Position numbers and translations under genes: made by a program
The notes under the pieces: generated by a model
Databases searched by the model: none
What the model saw: only the letters and a program-made list of their open reading frames with translations
Told to the model about the DNA's origin: nothing
Shown here: positions 1 through 5,257 of the stretch, piece by piece
Position numbering within the stretch: position 1 is the first letter of the stretch
Layout: every line of letters starts with the position of its first letter
Source: Verrucomicrobiota bacterium
GTDB taxonomy: Bacteria > Verrucomicrobiota > Verrucomicrobiia > Chthoniobacterales > UBA10450
Direction of reading: 5' to 3'
Length of the DNA: 5,257 nt
Assembly: GCA_003217835.1 (NCBI GenBank)
Contig: QHMQ01000194.1
Location: forward strand, 1-5,257

Positions 1-137
1 AGGCCACTGGAATCAGTTGCACCAAGTAATCTACTCTGTTGTCCGACCGCGCCCGTGAGCGCCACCGCCGCGACCAGCAGTGACAAGCCTTTAATTGGTA
101 ATTTGTGTTTCAGGTTCGGCTTTCCTTTTTGTTTCAT
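1..137 (-). CDS. N-terminus of an exported protein, cut by the window edge
   Basis: Forty-five codons run from an ATG at 135-137 off the left edge without a stop. The peptide starts MKQKGKPNLKHKLPIKG, very rich in Lys, and is followed by a hydrophobic stretch LSLLVAAVALTGAVG (about residues 18-32), then the polar QQSRLLGATDSSG. This is the n-region, h-region and start of a mature chain expected of a Sec signal peptide; cleavage may fall near residues 30-32. The mature protein is almost entirely outside the window, so I cannot name a family or function. No strong Shine-Dalgarno precedes the ATG. The start overlaps by ATGA the stop of a possible 36-codon ORF upstream. It lies 153 bp downstream of the histidine kinase on the same strand. 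The signal-peptide shape makes a real gene likely; a single anchoring helix instead of a cleaved signal is the alternative. Confidence 0.6.
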   Translation of the reverse strand, partial: MKQKGKPNLKHKLPIKGLSLLVAAVALTGAVGQQSRLLGATDSSG

Positions 138-244
138 GATTTATTCATGTTTGTTTTGACTGATTGATTGTGATTGAACCGGAAGCAAGAAAAAGAGAGA
201 AATTTCTCTGTTCCCTGGGTCCCTCCCGTCGAGTTGGGTTGCAT
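134..244 (-). CDS. Possible 36-aa leader ORF overlapping the next start
   Basis: An ATG at 242-244 has GGAG five bases upstream and opens a 36-codon frame ending in TGA at 134-136. That stop overlaps the ATG of the exported-protein gene as ATGA, the arrangement used for translational coupling. The peptide (starts MQPNSTGGTQGTEKF, ends KTNMNKS) is polar, without a recognisable domain, signal or membrane segment, and part of it is encoded by the A/T- and purine-rich palindromic stretch around 174-209. The ribosome site and the overlap are what is seen; that it is translated is inference. Chance is a good alternative for a frame this short in a spacer, so confidence is low. Confidence 0.2.
   Translation of the reverse strand: MQPNSTGGTQGTEKFLSFSCFRFNHNQSVKTNMNKS
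174..209. repeat. Purine-rich element ending in a perfect 14-bp palindrome
   Basis: The spacer between the kinase stop and the exported-protein gene holds AGAGAAATTTCTCT (196-209), a perfect palindrome with no loop. The bases before it, TTGAACCGGAAGCAAGAAAA from 174, resemble the element TTTAACAGAAGCAAACGAAG found at 3532-3551 next to the aquaporin, so this may be another degenerate copy of that intergenic repeat. A dimeric-regulator site is the other reading. The rest of 138-290 shows no clear terminator for the kinase gene. Confidence 0.4.
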
Positions 245-290
245 CTTTACTCCACTTCCTCGATGTCGCTGGGCCGGCAGATCTTCGAGT

Positions 291-2318
291 TTATCGGCTT
301 GATCCGCGTACAGGCAACTCGATCACGAAGGTTGCGCCTTTCCCTCGTCCCTCGCTGCGTACGCGGATAGTTCCGGCGTGCATTTCGACGATGGCTTTGC
401 TGATCGCGAGACCGAGCCCCAACCCTTCGCTTCGCGAATCGGCCTTTTCGAAGGCAACAAAGACTCTTCCGATAAATTGTGGTTCGATGCCGATGCCATT
501 ATCGCTGATCTCGATGGTGATTGTTGTCGCGTTAGGATTGTACGACCGTACAGAAACCGCGCCTTTTTCCGGAGTGAATTTGCAAGCGTTGCGAAAGACG
601 TTCCAAAAAACCTGCTCCAAGCGCGGCGCATCGGCAACCAGCTCGTAATGAGACGCCCCCAAGGCAACCGAGAGCTTGAGATGTCGATCTTCAATGTCGC
701 TGCGTACGATCTCCATTGTAGATTGCAGGAGCTCATGCGCGTCGGCCCTGCGCAATTGCAACTTTATTTTTCCGCGTGCGATACGGGTTAGATCGAGCAT
801 GTCCTCGATCAGACGGATCTCGAGTTCGACATTACCGCGGACCATTCTCAGTCCTTGCTGCACCTCTGGCCTGAGGTCGGGTTGTTCCACAGTTTTGCCG
901 GCCCAGATCAGGACAGGGTTGAGCGGCGCGCACAATTCATGCCTTAACATCCCAAGGAATCGATCTCTTACCGCGTTTGCCGCCCCCACGTTTTCCTTTT
1001 CGTGTTGCAACTCCAGCTCGATTTTGCCTCGCTCGATGAAAAGCCCGATCTGACTGCCGAACGCTTCAACCATCTGGAGGAAATCTTCATCGGGCTCGAC
1101 AACGTTGTGGCTGAACAGCTCCATCATACTGTTGATCTCGCCGCGGGAGAAGAAGGGAAAGGCAAATCCACCGCGCAGACCCGCCTCTGCCGCATAGGGA
1201 GCTCGGGGAAAATTTGAATCGCGCGTAACGTCGTAGACCCAGGTCGGTTTTTTTGAAGTCCACACACGCCCGGGCAAGCCTTGGCCTTCCGGAAGCGTAA
1301 TTAGGAACGACAAATCGGCGAATTTCTTCACTCGCTCCGACGGCTCATGCCACACGTATTGACACCGCAATCCGCCGGCTGCTCCGTCGTAAATCCAGAT
1401 TGCGGCAAAGGCCCAGTCTCCACTCGAGGCGATTGCTTCCAGAATTTGTGTGGCCACTTCGGCCAGCGTCCAGGAGCCCGCGAGGAGGTTGCTCACAACG
1501 TACTGAGTGCTGCGTCTGCGATCGGTTCGAACGCGCTCCGTAATATCACGCGCAATTTTTGACGCACCGATAACGTGCCCGTTCTCATCTTTGATTGGCG
1601 AAACTGCGAGCGAAATGTCGAGCGACGTCCCGTCCTTTCGGCGGTGTGCCGTTTCGTAACGAACGATGCGCTCGCCCCGGCGAAGCCGTTCCATAATTTC
1701 CAGCTCTTGGTTGTGGCGATCCGGCGGGACCAGAACGGCGATGGGTTTGCCGAAAATTTCACCAGCGCTGTAGCCAAAGAGCCGTTCCGCTTCTTTGTTC
1801 CAACTGGTGATCCTCTCATCGAGATCTATGCTTATGATCGCGTCACCGGAGGACTCAATGATCGCAGCGAGGCGGCGGTTAGCGTCTTCGACGCGTTTTT
1901 GCTCCGTGATGTCGCGCAAATACGCAGTAAAAACTGGCGACCCATCGATCTCGGTTGCGCTGATGGCAAGCGCCACCAGAATCTCGGTACCATCCCGGCG
2001 CAGGGCCGCGATTTCGATCAGCCTTCCGAGCAACGGGCCTTCGCCAGTTTTCAAATAGTGAGCCAAGCCTTGTCGATGTCTCTCGCGAAGTCTCGGGGGA
2101 ATAATCAGATCGGCCAGCTCTTTCCCAACAACCTCATCACGCGTAAATCCGAATACACGCTCGGCCGCCGGGTTGAATTCCCGCACTCGCCCAGTCGTGT
2201 CCATCGTGATGATGCAATCGAGCGCCGAATCGAGGAACGTGCGACTGAGAGCCTCCAGCGTTGTAGCTGGACTTCCTACATTATTTTGGTGGTCTTGCTC
2301 AGATGACACCGGGGCCAC
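291..2318 (-). CDS. Soluble PAS-PAS-GAF sensor histidine kinase
   Basis: This 675-aa protein should autophosphorylate on a His and pass the phosphate to a response regulator not present in the window. No membrane segment is visible, so it is probably cytosolic. Domains in order: PAS1 about 25-140 (FNPAAERVFGF; ends YLRDITEQKR), PAS2 about 145-265 (SWNKEAERLFGY; ends IARDITER), GAF about 275-430, a short helical linker, HisKA about 450-520 with H460 in RHELCAPLNP, and HATPase_c about 555-670. The ATP site has the N-box NVFRNACKFTP (N573, N577), G1 box DNGIG (606-610), F-box VFVAFEKAD and G2 box GLGLGL (632-637), so catalytic residues look intact. H-boxes normally read HELRTPL; here a Cys (C463) replaces the Arg. 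There is no receiver domain. GTG at 2316-2318 is the first possible start, because a TGA lies in frame three codons upstream; a second GTG at 2309 is an alternative. The signal sensed is unknown. Identity as a kinase is near certain. Confidence 0.97.
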   Translation of the reverse strand: MAPVSSEQDHQNNVGSPATTLEALSRTFLDSALDCIITMDTTGRVREFNPAAERVFGFTRDEVVGKELADLIIPPRLRERHRQGLAHYLKTGEGPLLGRLIEIAALRRDGTEILVALAISATEIDGSPVFTAYLRDITEQKRVEDANRRLAAIIESSGDAIISIDLDERITSWNKEAERLFGYSAGEIFGKPIAVLVPPDRHNQELEIMERLRRGERIVRYETAHRRKDGTSLDISLAVSPIKDENGHVIGASKIARDITERVRTDRRRSTQYVVSNLLAGSWTLAEVATQILEAIASSGDWAFAAIWIYDGAAGGLRCQYVWHEPSERVKKFADLSFLITLPEGQGLPGRVWTSKKPTWVYDVTRDSNFPRAPYAAEAGLRGGFAFPFFSRGEINSMMELFSHNVVEPDEDFLQMVEAFGSQIGLFIERGKIELELQHEKENVGAANAVRDRFLGMLRHELCAPLNPVLIWAGKTVEQPDLRPEVQQGLRMVRGNVELEIRLIEDMLDLTRIARGKIKLQLRRADAHELLQSTMEIVRSDIEDRHLKLSVALGASHYELVADAPRLEQVFWNVFRNACKFTPEKGAVSVRSYNPNATTITIEISDNGIGIEPQFIGRVFVAFEKADSRSEGLGLGLAISKAIVEMHAGTIRVRSEGRGKGATFVIELPVRGSSR

Positions 2319-2358
2319 TTTCGTTCACGAATTTGATGTTTGGGGCCGCTGCATCTTG

Positions 2359-2374
2359 TCTAACCACGGTTAGA
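2359..2374. promoter_or_regulatory. Short inverted repeat upstream of the kinase gene
   Basis: TCTAACC and GGTTAGA form a perfect 7-bp inverted repeat around a 2-base centre, 41 bp upstream of the kinase start. The size suits a dimeric regulator site, or it may be chance. The surrounding spacer (2319-2483) has no recognisable gene: it holds an 18-codon ATG frame starting MTDQPAASRD with no ribosome site and an open stretch without a start codon. No convincing promoter hexamers were found. Confidence 0.3.
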
Positions 2375-2483
2375 GCGAGCTGTGGAGTCGCGCGATGCAG
2401 CAGGTTGGTCAGTCATATGAGAAGCGCTCGAGCTCGTCGATCAAGACTATCAGGCTTGACCTCCCAATCCTTATGTTTTGCGA

Positions 2484-2674
2484 CTAATCGTTAACAAGAT
2501 GCCAGGTCTTATCGGGATTGAAGCGCTCGCGATCGGTGCAACCAGAGAATCCAACTGAGCGTTCGGAATCTTCGGAGCCTCTTCCGCGGGCGCTGCATTC
2601 TGCTGCTGTGCCTCCTGTGCCAACACCACGGAAACGCCGGGTGAGAGCAGCGCAATGCACAAGACGGCCATCAC
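2484..2674 (-). pseudogene. Deletion-fused remnant: DUF3300 front, DUF2950 tail
   Basis: The reading frame from GTG at 2672-2674 gives a Sec signal peptide (MMAVLCIALLSPGVSVVLA, cleavage before Q20), a Gln/Ala/Glu-rich linker, then PNAQLDSLVAPIA (residues 38-49). As I recall DUF3300 secreted proteins, that linker is followed by a sequence like LDxLVAPIALYPDPLL and a chain of several hundred residues. Here the frame after LVAPIA turns into unrelated sequence and stops at 2471. In another frame of the same strand the bases from about 2531 down to the TAG at 2484-2486 read RERFNPDKTWHLVND, which resembles the C-terminus I recall for DUF2950 proteins, a family often encoded next to DUF3300. The simplest reading is an out-of-frame deletion joining the start of one gene to the end of its neighbour, with the joint near 2525-2532. 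The start also looks damaged: there is no ribosome site, and the open frame continues upstream as SGFASRSLSG to a TGA at 2705-2707, so a basic signal n-region may have lost its start codon. A real 67-aa secreted peptide is the less likely alternative. Confidence 0.68.
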
Positions 2675-2768
2675 GCCGCTAAGTGACCGGCTTGCGAATC
2701 CGGATCAACGAAATGTTCGGATAACACAACGCTGGCGAAAAAAATAAACTGAACCGACTGAGCGTGTA

Positions 2769-2800
2769 TATTGGACCTTAGTCCAATACGGGTTCAATAC
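2769..2800. promoter_or_regulatory. Operator-like cluster of three TATTGRAC half-sites
   Basis: TATTGGAC (2769-2776) and GTCCAATA (2781-2788) form a perfect 8-bp inverted repeat around CTTA. A third half-site, GTTCAATA (2792-2799), follows in the same orientation as the second, 11 bp further on, or about one helical turn. No run of T follows the hairpin on the minus strand, so it is not a standard terminator of the aquaporin gene. It sits about 95 bp upstream of the secreted-protein remnant, where a promoter operator for that lost gene would be expected. The regulator is unknown. The rest of 2675-2846 has an A/T run at 2739-2746 but no gene. Confidence 0.45.
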
Positions 2801-2846
2801 CGGGTGCGGGATGCGAATCCGAATTCTGACGAAGACCGTGTCGCCA

Positions 2847-3518
2847 TTACTGCGGCGTTTCGTAAGGCGGTTCGTCCGTTGCGATCGGGGTCGTTTGCGT
2901 CGGCGGATTGATCAGGTTGAAGACAAGGGCAGCGACTACGGCCGCGCCGAAATTGGCCACCAGATAAATCCATATGTTTCCCCAACTGGAAATGCCGAGC
3001 AGGCAGATGCCTAGAGCGACCGCAGGATTAAAAGCGCCGCCGGAAATGTCGCCGACAGCGAACGCGCCAGTCATTACCGTCATCCCAATCGCCAGGCCGT
3101 AGAATGAATTTCCCGACGTCCCTTCGGCAGTGGCGGCGTTGAGCACCACATAGACGAGCGCAAACGTGAACAAAAACTCCGCGAGCAGAGCTGGAACGAT
3201 CTTTGGCGCAATCGGGGTTACGTCGATCCCGGCGCGGAGAAACTTTACTGTTACCGCTGCGGTCGCTGCCGCCGCGAGTTGCGCCACCATGTAAGGCAAC
3301 ACGTCAACTACATTCAGCCGGCCTCGGATCAAAACGCCAAGCGTTACCGCCGGGTTGTAATGCGCGCCCGAGATGTGGCCTCCGGCGAAGACCATCACCA
3401 TGAGCGCCGCCCCGATCGCGAGCGGCGCGATCACACCCGCGCCTGCGCCAATTCCGGTGCAACCAATTGTCAGGACGAGGAAAAAGGTTCCGATGAATTC
3501 CGCTATGTATTTGTTCAT
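2847..3518 (-). CDS. Aquaporin-family (MIP) channel with atypical pore
   Basis: This 223-aa inner-membrane channel should pass water or small neutral solutes. It has the usual MIP length and six hydrophobic helices at about 4-25, 29-47, 73-94, 108-128, 138-157 and 180-203, with two half-helices carrying NPA at 55-57 (HISGAHYNPAVTLG) and 164-166 (ISGGAFNPAVALG). The N-terminal AEFIGTFFLV is typical of the family. In most aquaporins and glycerol facilitators the second motif is NPAR, its Arg forming the selectivity filter; here it is NPAV. Anchoring on the two NPAs against E. coli AqpZ as remembered, the filter positions F43, H174, T183 and R189 become I35, A152, G161 and V167. The pore should therefore be wider and more hydrophobic than AqpZ, so the substrate cannot be given as water alone. 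The tail NPPTQTTPIATDEPPYETPQ is polar and probably cytoplasmic. The ATG at 3516-3518 directly precedes the expected NKYIAEF start but has no Shine-Dalgarno; an inverted repeat sits there instead. Membership in the family is near certain. Confidence 0.96.
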   Translation of the reverse strand: MNKYIAEFIGTFFLVLTIGCTGIGAGAGVIAPLAIGAALMVMVFAGGHISGAHYNPAVTLGVLIRGRLNVVDVLPYMVAQLAAAATAAVTVKFLRAGIDVTPIAPKIVPALLAEFLFTFALVYVVLNAATAEGTSGNSFYGLAIGMTVMTGAFAVGDISGGAFNPAVALGICLLGISSWGNIWIYLVANFGAAVVAALVFNLINPPTQTTPIATDEPPYETPQ

Positions 3519-3520
3519 AA

Positions 3521-3537
3521 GTTAAATTTGATTTAAC
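3521..3537. promoter_or_regulatory. Inverted repeat two bases upstream of the aquaporin start
   Basis: GTTAAAT and ATTTAAC form a perfect 7-bp inverted repeat around a 3-base centre, ending two bases before the aquaporin ATG. It occupies the place where a Shine-Dalgarno would be. In DNA it could be an operator; in RNA a weak A/U hairpin at the initiation site. Both are inference. Confidence 0.45.
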
Positions 3538-3558
3538 AGAAGCAAACGAAGCAAACAA
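3531..3558 (-). promoter_or_regulatory. Possible promoter for the aquaporin gene
   Basis: On the minus strand TTGTTT (3553-3558) and TTAAAT (3531-3536) are separated by 16 bases and could act as -35 and -10 boxes. Transcription would then begin only a few bases before the ATG, giving an almost leaderless mRNA, which would fit the absence of a ribosome site. The region is A/T-rich and repetitive, so the match may be accidental. Confidence 0.22.
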
Positions 3559-3703
3559 AGAAATAGAATCTGATCTTCATGTATTTCTCAGTTGGCTCGG
3601 GCTAGTAACATCCTGCTGCTTAACAGGAGACGACGGACAAAACAGGAAAACAGGGGCGTTCTTCATCTCTTCCTCCGTTTCTCTCTGTTTACCTCCTGTT
3701 TAA
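3532..3703. repeat. Cluster of degenerate TTAACAGRAG repeats
   Basis: The 190-bp spacer between the aquaporin and the barrel gene contains three related purine-rich stretches. One runs forward from 3532 (TTTAACAGAAG, then tandem GAAGCAAAC at 3539-3547 and 3548-3556). One runs forward from 3620 (TTAACAGGAG, then ACAGG twice). One runs on the opposite strand from 3703 (TTAAACAGGAGG, continuing GTAAACAGAG). The second and third face each other and can fold: AAACAGG at 3640-3646 with 3695-3701 and AAACAG at 3648-3653 with 3685-3690; alternatively TTAACAGGAG at 3620-3629 with 3693-3703. A further inverted repeat, AGAAATA at 3559-3565 with TATTTCT at 3582-3588, lies between. No protein-coding potential is credible here. 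It may be a dispersed intergenic repeat, or a processing or termination region between the two genes. Confidence 0.5.
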
Positions 3704-3708
3704 TTTCT

Positions 3709-4656
3709 TCAGAATTTCAGACTTACGGTGAAGTTGAACCCGTCACCCGCGACGCGCTTGGCGACATCGAAGTCGTGGATCCAGCGCGCGCTAAAATCGA
3801 GGTGGCTCTTGCCCAACTTGGTGGAGTAGGTAACGATCGGGCCAATGCCGAAAGCGCGTCCGCTAAAGCCGTTGAGCGCGGGCGGTGCGCCTTCGTCGTC
3901 GTTGACCTGCTGAATCCAACTCTCAACAAAGCCGATGCCCAGGCCGTTTTTGAAGCGCTTGATGGCCAGCACCTCCAGGTCGGACAGGATGCCGTTCTGA
4001 TAATGCGTTGCGCGATCCTCCGTGTCGAATTCCATGTCCCAGATGCCGGTCAATTCAATGTTCGCCTCCGGAAGAATCTTTGTGTAGGCCACGCCGGGAA
4101 TGAACGTCCAGGTGTTCTGGCTCAGGTTGACCAGTTTGCCCTTTTGGTATGATCCGGTCGGTGCCCAAAACGTGAAATCGAAGGCCAGATGATCAGTCTG
4201 ACTGAAGTGATGGCTTGCTACGATCGGAGTAAAAGCCAGATCGAACAGTCCGAAGATGCTATCGGTTTTTCGCAACGACAACAGGCCAAGGGAAACGTCG
4301 GCCTTAACCTGAAGCCAGGCTAGCGGGAAGCTAACCACCGAAGCGAAGTTCCATTCCTTGGTCGGCGTGTTCCAGATGTAGAGCAACGTAATTGGAGTAA
4401 ATGACGCCTTCATATCGACGTTCGCCACGAGAAGACCCGCGATTGGCACGGTTCGACCGCCGCCGATGGAGCCCTCATAATAGGTGTCGCCTGTCAACAC
4501 CGCGAGGCCCGGCTCGGGCGGAACCACGCCAGCAAACGGCGCGATCGACATCCCGGAAATAGGCCGGCCCAGGCCTCCTTCCACAGCAAAGGCACGCGTG
4601 ACAGAGAAAGCCAGGACTGTCAGTCCCACTAAATTAACCGTGATTCTCGTGTTCAT
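3709..4656 (-). CDS. Outer-membrane beta-barrel, phenol meta-pathway 'transporter' type
   Basis: This 315-aa exported protein begins with a Sec signal peptide (MNTRITVNLVGLTVLAFSVTRAFA, cleavage after A24). The mature chain is rich in alternating hydrophobic and polar stretches with many aromatic residues, has no hydrophobic helix, and ends in FNFTVSLKF with a C-terminal Phe, the signal for outer-membrane barrel insertion. Stretches such as DTYYEGSIGGGRTVP, FTFWAPTGSYQKGKLVNLSQ, TWTFIPGVAYT and ATHYQNG match the pattern I recall for the MetA-pathway of phenol degradation / SphA-like family (Pfam Phenol_MetA_deg), often simply called 'transporter'. The likely role is passage of a hydrophobic or aromatic compound across the outer membrane, but no degradation enzyme lies nearby, so the substrate is unknown. 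The length is normal for the family. The start is fixed by the signal peptide; there is no strong ribosome site. It lies 66 bp after the gene at 4723-5193 and may share its transcript. A general porin-like barrel is the alternative. Confidence 0.88.
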   Translation of the reverse strand: MNTRITVNLVGLTVLAFSVTRAFAVEGGLGRPISGMSIAPFAGVVPPEPGLAVLTGDTYYEGSIGGGRTVPIAGLLVANVDMKASFTPITLLYIWNTPTKEWNFASVVSFPLAWLQVKADVSLGLLSLRKTDSIFGLFDLAFTPIVASHHFSQTDHLAFDFTFWAPTGSYQKGKLVNLSQNTWTFIPGVAYTKILPEANIELTGIWDMEFDTEDRATHYQNGILSDLEVLAIKRFKNGLGIGFVESWIQQVNDDEGAPPALNGFSGRAFGIGPIVTYSTKLGKSHLDFSARWIHDFDVAKRVAGDGFNFTVSLKF

Positions 4657-4722
4657 CTTATTAGTTTCTACTGCATGTATTGCGTTATCCTTTGTATTTT
4701 CGGTAGACTTAGCTAGTTGACT

Positions 4723-5193
4723 TCACTGTCTCGACGTTCCTTTCCTTTTTTGAATTGACCTACTCAGGATGGTTCCCGAACCGGTGGCTTCCGCGGTCAG
4801 GCGTTCGATCGGCGCGCCGAGCCATTGCGCGGCTTCCTCGCGCTCTTGGAATACGCGAACTTTGATCGGAGAACCTTGCGTCAGTAAAGCATGCAACCGG
4901 CCGTAATGAATCATTGTAGAATCCGTAGCGAGAATGGCTGATTTTATCGGCGGGCGATTGCCGTAGAAGCGGCGCCGATAGAGAGAAACGCGAATGATGT
5001 ATTCGAAGTTGAGATCAACTGCATCGGCTGCCACCGTGTCGGAGAATCGATTGAAAGGCTCCTTCAAGATGGTCTCCAGTTCTCCGATGACAGTTATGAT
5101 TCTGTTAACAGCCGCCTTGTTCACCAAACCGCGCGGCCTATAGACGAGCAGACGAATGTCTTCGTGAAACTCGACATCAGGCGGCAGTATCAT
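4723..5193 (-). CDS. Conserved soluble protein, probably STAS/SEC14-like
   Basis: This 156-aa protein has no signal peptide or membrane helix and is probably cytoplasmic. The order of elements fits the SpoIIAA-like STAS/SEC14 fold: an opening strand DIRLLVYRPRG (12-22), a helix AAVNRIITVIGELETILKE (27-45), a strand-containing stretch NFEYIIRVSLYRR (62-74), a second strand KSAILATDS (84-92), a helix IHYGRLHALLTQ (95-106), and the closing IKVRVFQEREEAAQWLGAP (110-128), typical of proteins ending RVFxxxxEAxxWL. Residues 136-156 form a basic, Ser/Thr-rich, probably disordered tail. The exact role is unknown; relatives of this fold bind partner proteins or lipids. It reads KPFNRFSDT-like text (EPFNRFSDT, 45-53) that suggests a conserved surface rather than an active site. 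The ATG at 5191-5193 has AAGGAG only two bases away, a tight spacing. No partner kinase or phosphatase of the SpoIIAB/RsbW type is present in the window. That it is a real gene is nearly sure; the fold is inferred from pattern. Confidence 0.85.
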   Translation of the reverse strand: MILPPDVEFHEDIRLLVYRPRGLVNKAAVNRIITVIGELETILKEPFNRFSDTVAADAVDLNFEYIIRVSLYRRRFYGNRPPIKSAILATDSTMIHYGRLHALLTQGSPIKVRVFQEREEAAQWLGAPIERLTAEATGSGTILSRSIQKRKGTSRQ

Positions 5194-5257
5194 TGCTCCT
5201 TTGTGCTTCCTTTCTGAGCTACTTCATCTGGGAAAATATATCATTGCGGTTCCGCGT
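5194..5257 (-). other. Upstream region; possible tail of a preceding gene
   Basis: On the minus strand the frame entering from the right edge reads TRNRNDIFSQMK and stops at TAG (5219-5221), 25 bp before the next ATG. This could be the C-terminus of an upstream gene in the same operon. Alternatively, the A/T-rich GATATATT around 5233-5240 could be part of a promoter. The stretch is too short to decide. A purine-rich run (CAGAAAGGAAGCACAAAGGAG) ends in the ribosome site of the following gene. Confidence 0.2.

Noticed and set aside
1575..2306. 243-codon open frame on the plus strand
   Set aside because: It lies fully antisense to the kinase PAS region, whose minus-strand product has clear domains; the plus-strand peptide shows no domain and is a codon-bias shadow.
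2303..2402. Open minus-strand stretch reading LTNLLHRATPQLALTVV and onward
   Set aside because: It has no start codon and follows a stop, overlaps the kinase start by a few codons and matches no family I know; probably chance.
2769..2788. Hairpin as an intrinsic terminator of the aquaporin gene
   Set aside because: The stem is not GC-rich and no T run follows on the minus strand; the nearest T run is more than 20 bases further on.
2693..2821. TGCGAATCCG present twice (2693-2702 and 2812-2821)
   Set aside because: A single 10-bp direct repeat without flanking target-site structure or a mobile gene between the copies; it may be chance.
3592..4152. 186-codon open frame on the plus strand
   Set aside because: It overlaps the barrel gene on the opposite strand and the repeat-rich spacer; the peptide has no recognisable domain.

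Overview
The window reads as a soil-type, Gram-negative bacterial chromosome segment. All credible genes lie on the minus strand, so transcription runs from high to low coordinates. Moderate GC, an outer-membrane beta-barrel, a PAS-PAS-GAF histidine kinase, a remnant of a DUF3300/DUF2950 pair, weak or absent Shine-Dalgarno sequences and A+T-rich intergenic repeats together suggest Verrucomicrobiota (Spartobacteria-like) or possibly Acidobacteriota. This assignment is inference from style and remembered relatives, not from a marker gene.

Layout in order of transcription. At 5193-4723 is a conserved 156-aa soluble protein that resembles the STAS/SEC14 (SpoIIAA-like) fold. After 66 bp comes a 315-aa outer-membrane protein of the phenol meta-pathway 'transporter' type (4656-3709); the two may be co-transcribed. 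A 190-bp spacer (3519-3708) is packed with degenerate inverted and direct repeats built on a TTAACAGRAG core. Then comes a 223-aa aquaporin-family channel (3518-2847) with two intact NPA motifs but without the usual selectivity-filter arginine. The next spacer carries a three-half-site operator-like motif (2769-2800). It is followed by a short secreted-protein remnant (2674-2484) that looks like the front of a DUF3300 gene joined out of frame to the tail of a DUF2950 gene. Last come a soluble 675-aa hybrid-sensor kinase (2318-291) and, at the left edge, the first 45 codons of an exported protein (137-1).

How they might work together: the barrel protein and the aquaporin could both pass small solutes, one across the outer and one across the inner membrane, but nothing in the sequence links their substrates. 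The kinase has no receiver domain and no response regulator beside it here, so its output is unknown.

I looked for CRISPR arrays, toxin-antitoxin pairs, phage or transposon genes, rRNA and tRNA and saw none. I do not see a new multi-gene system. The points that best repay a second look are the unusual aquaporin pore, the deletion-fused pseudogene and the repeat-rich spacer.
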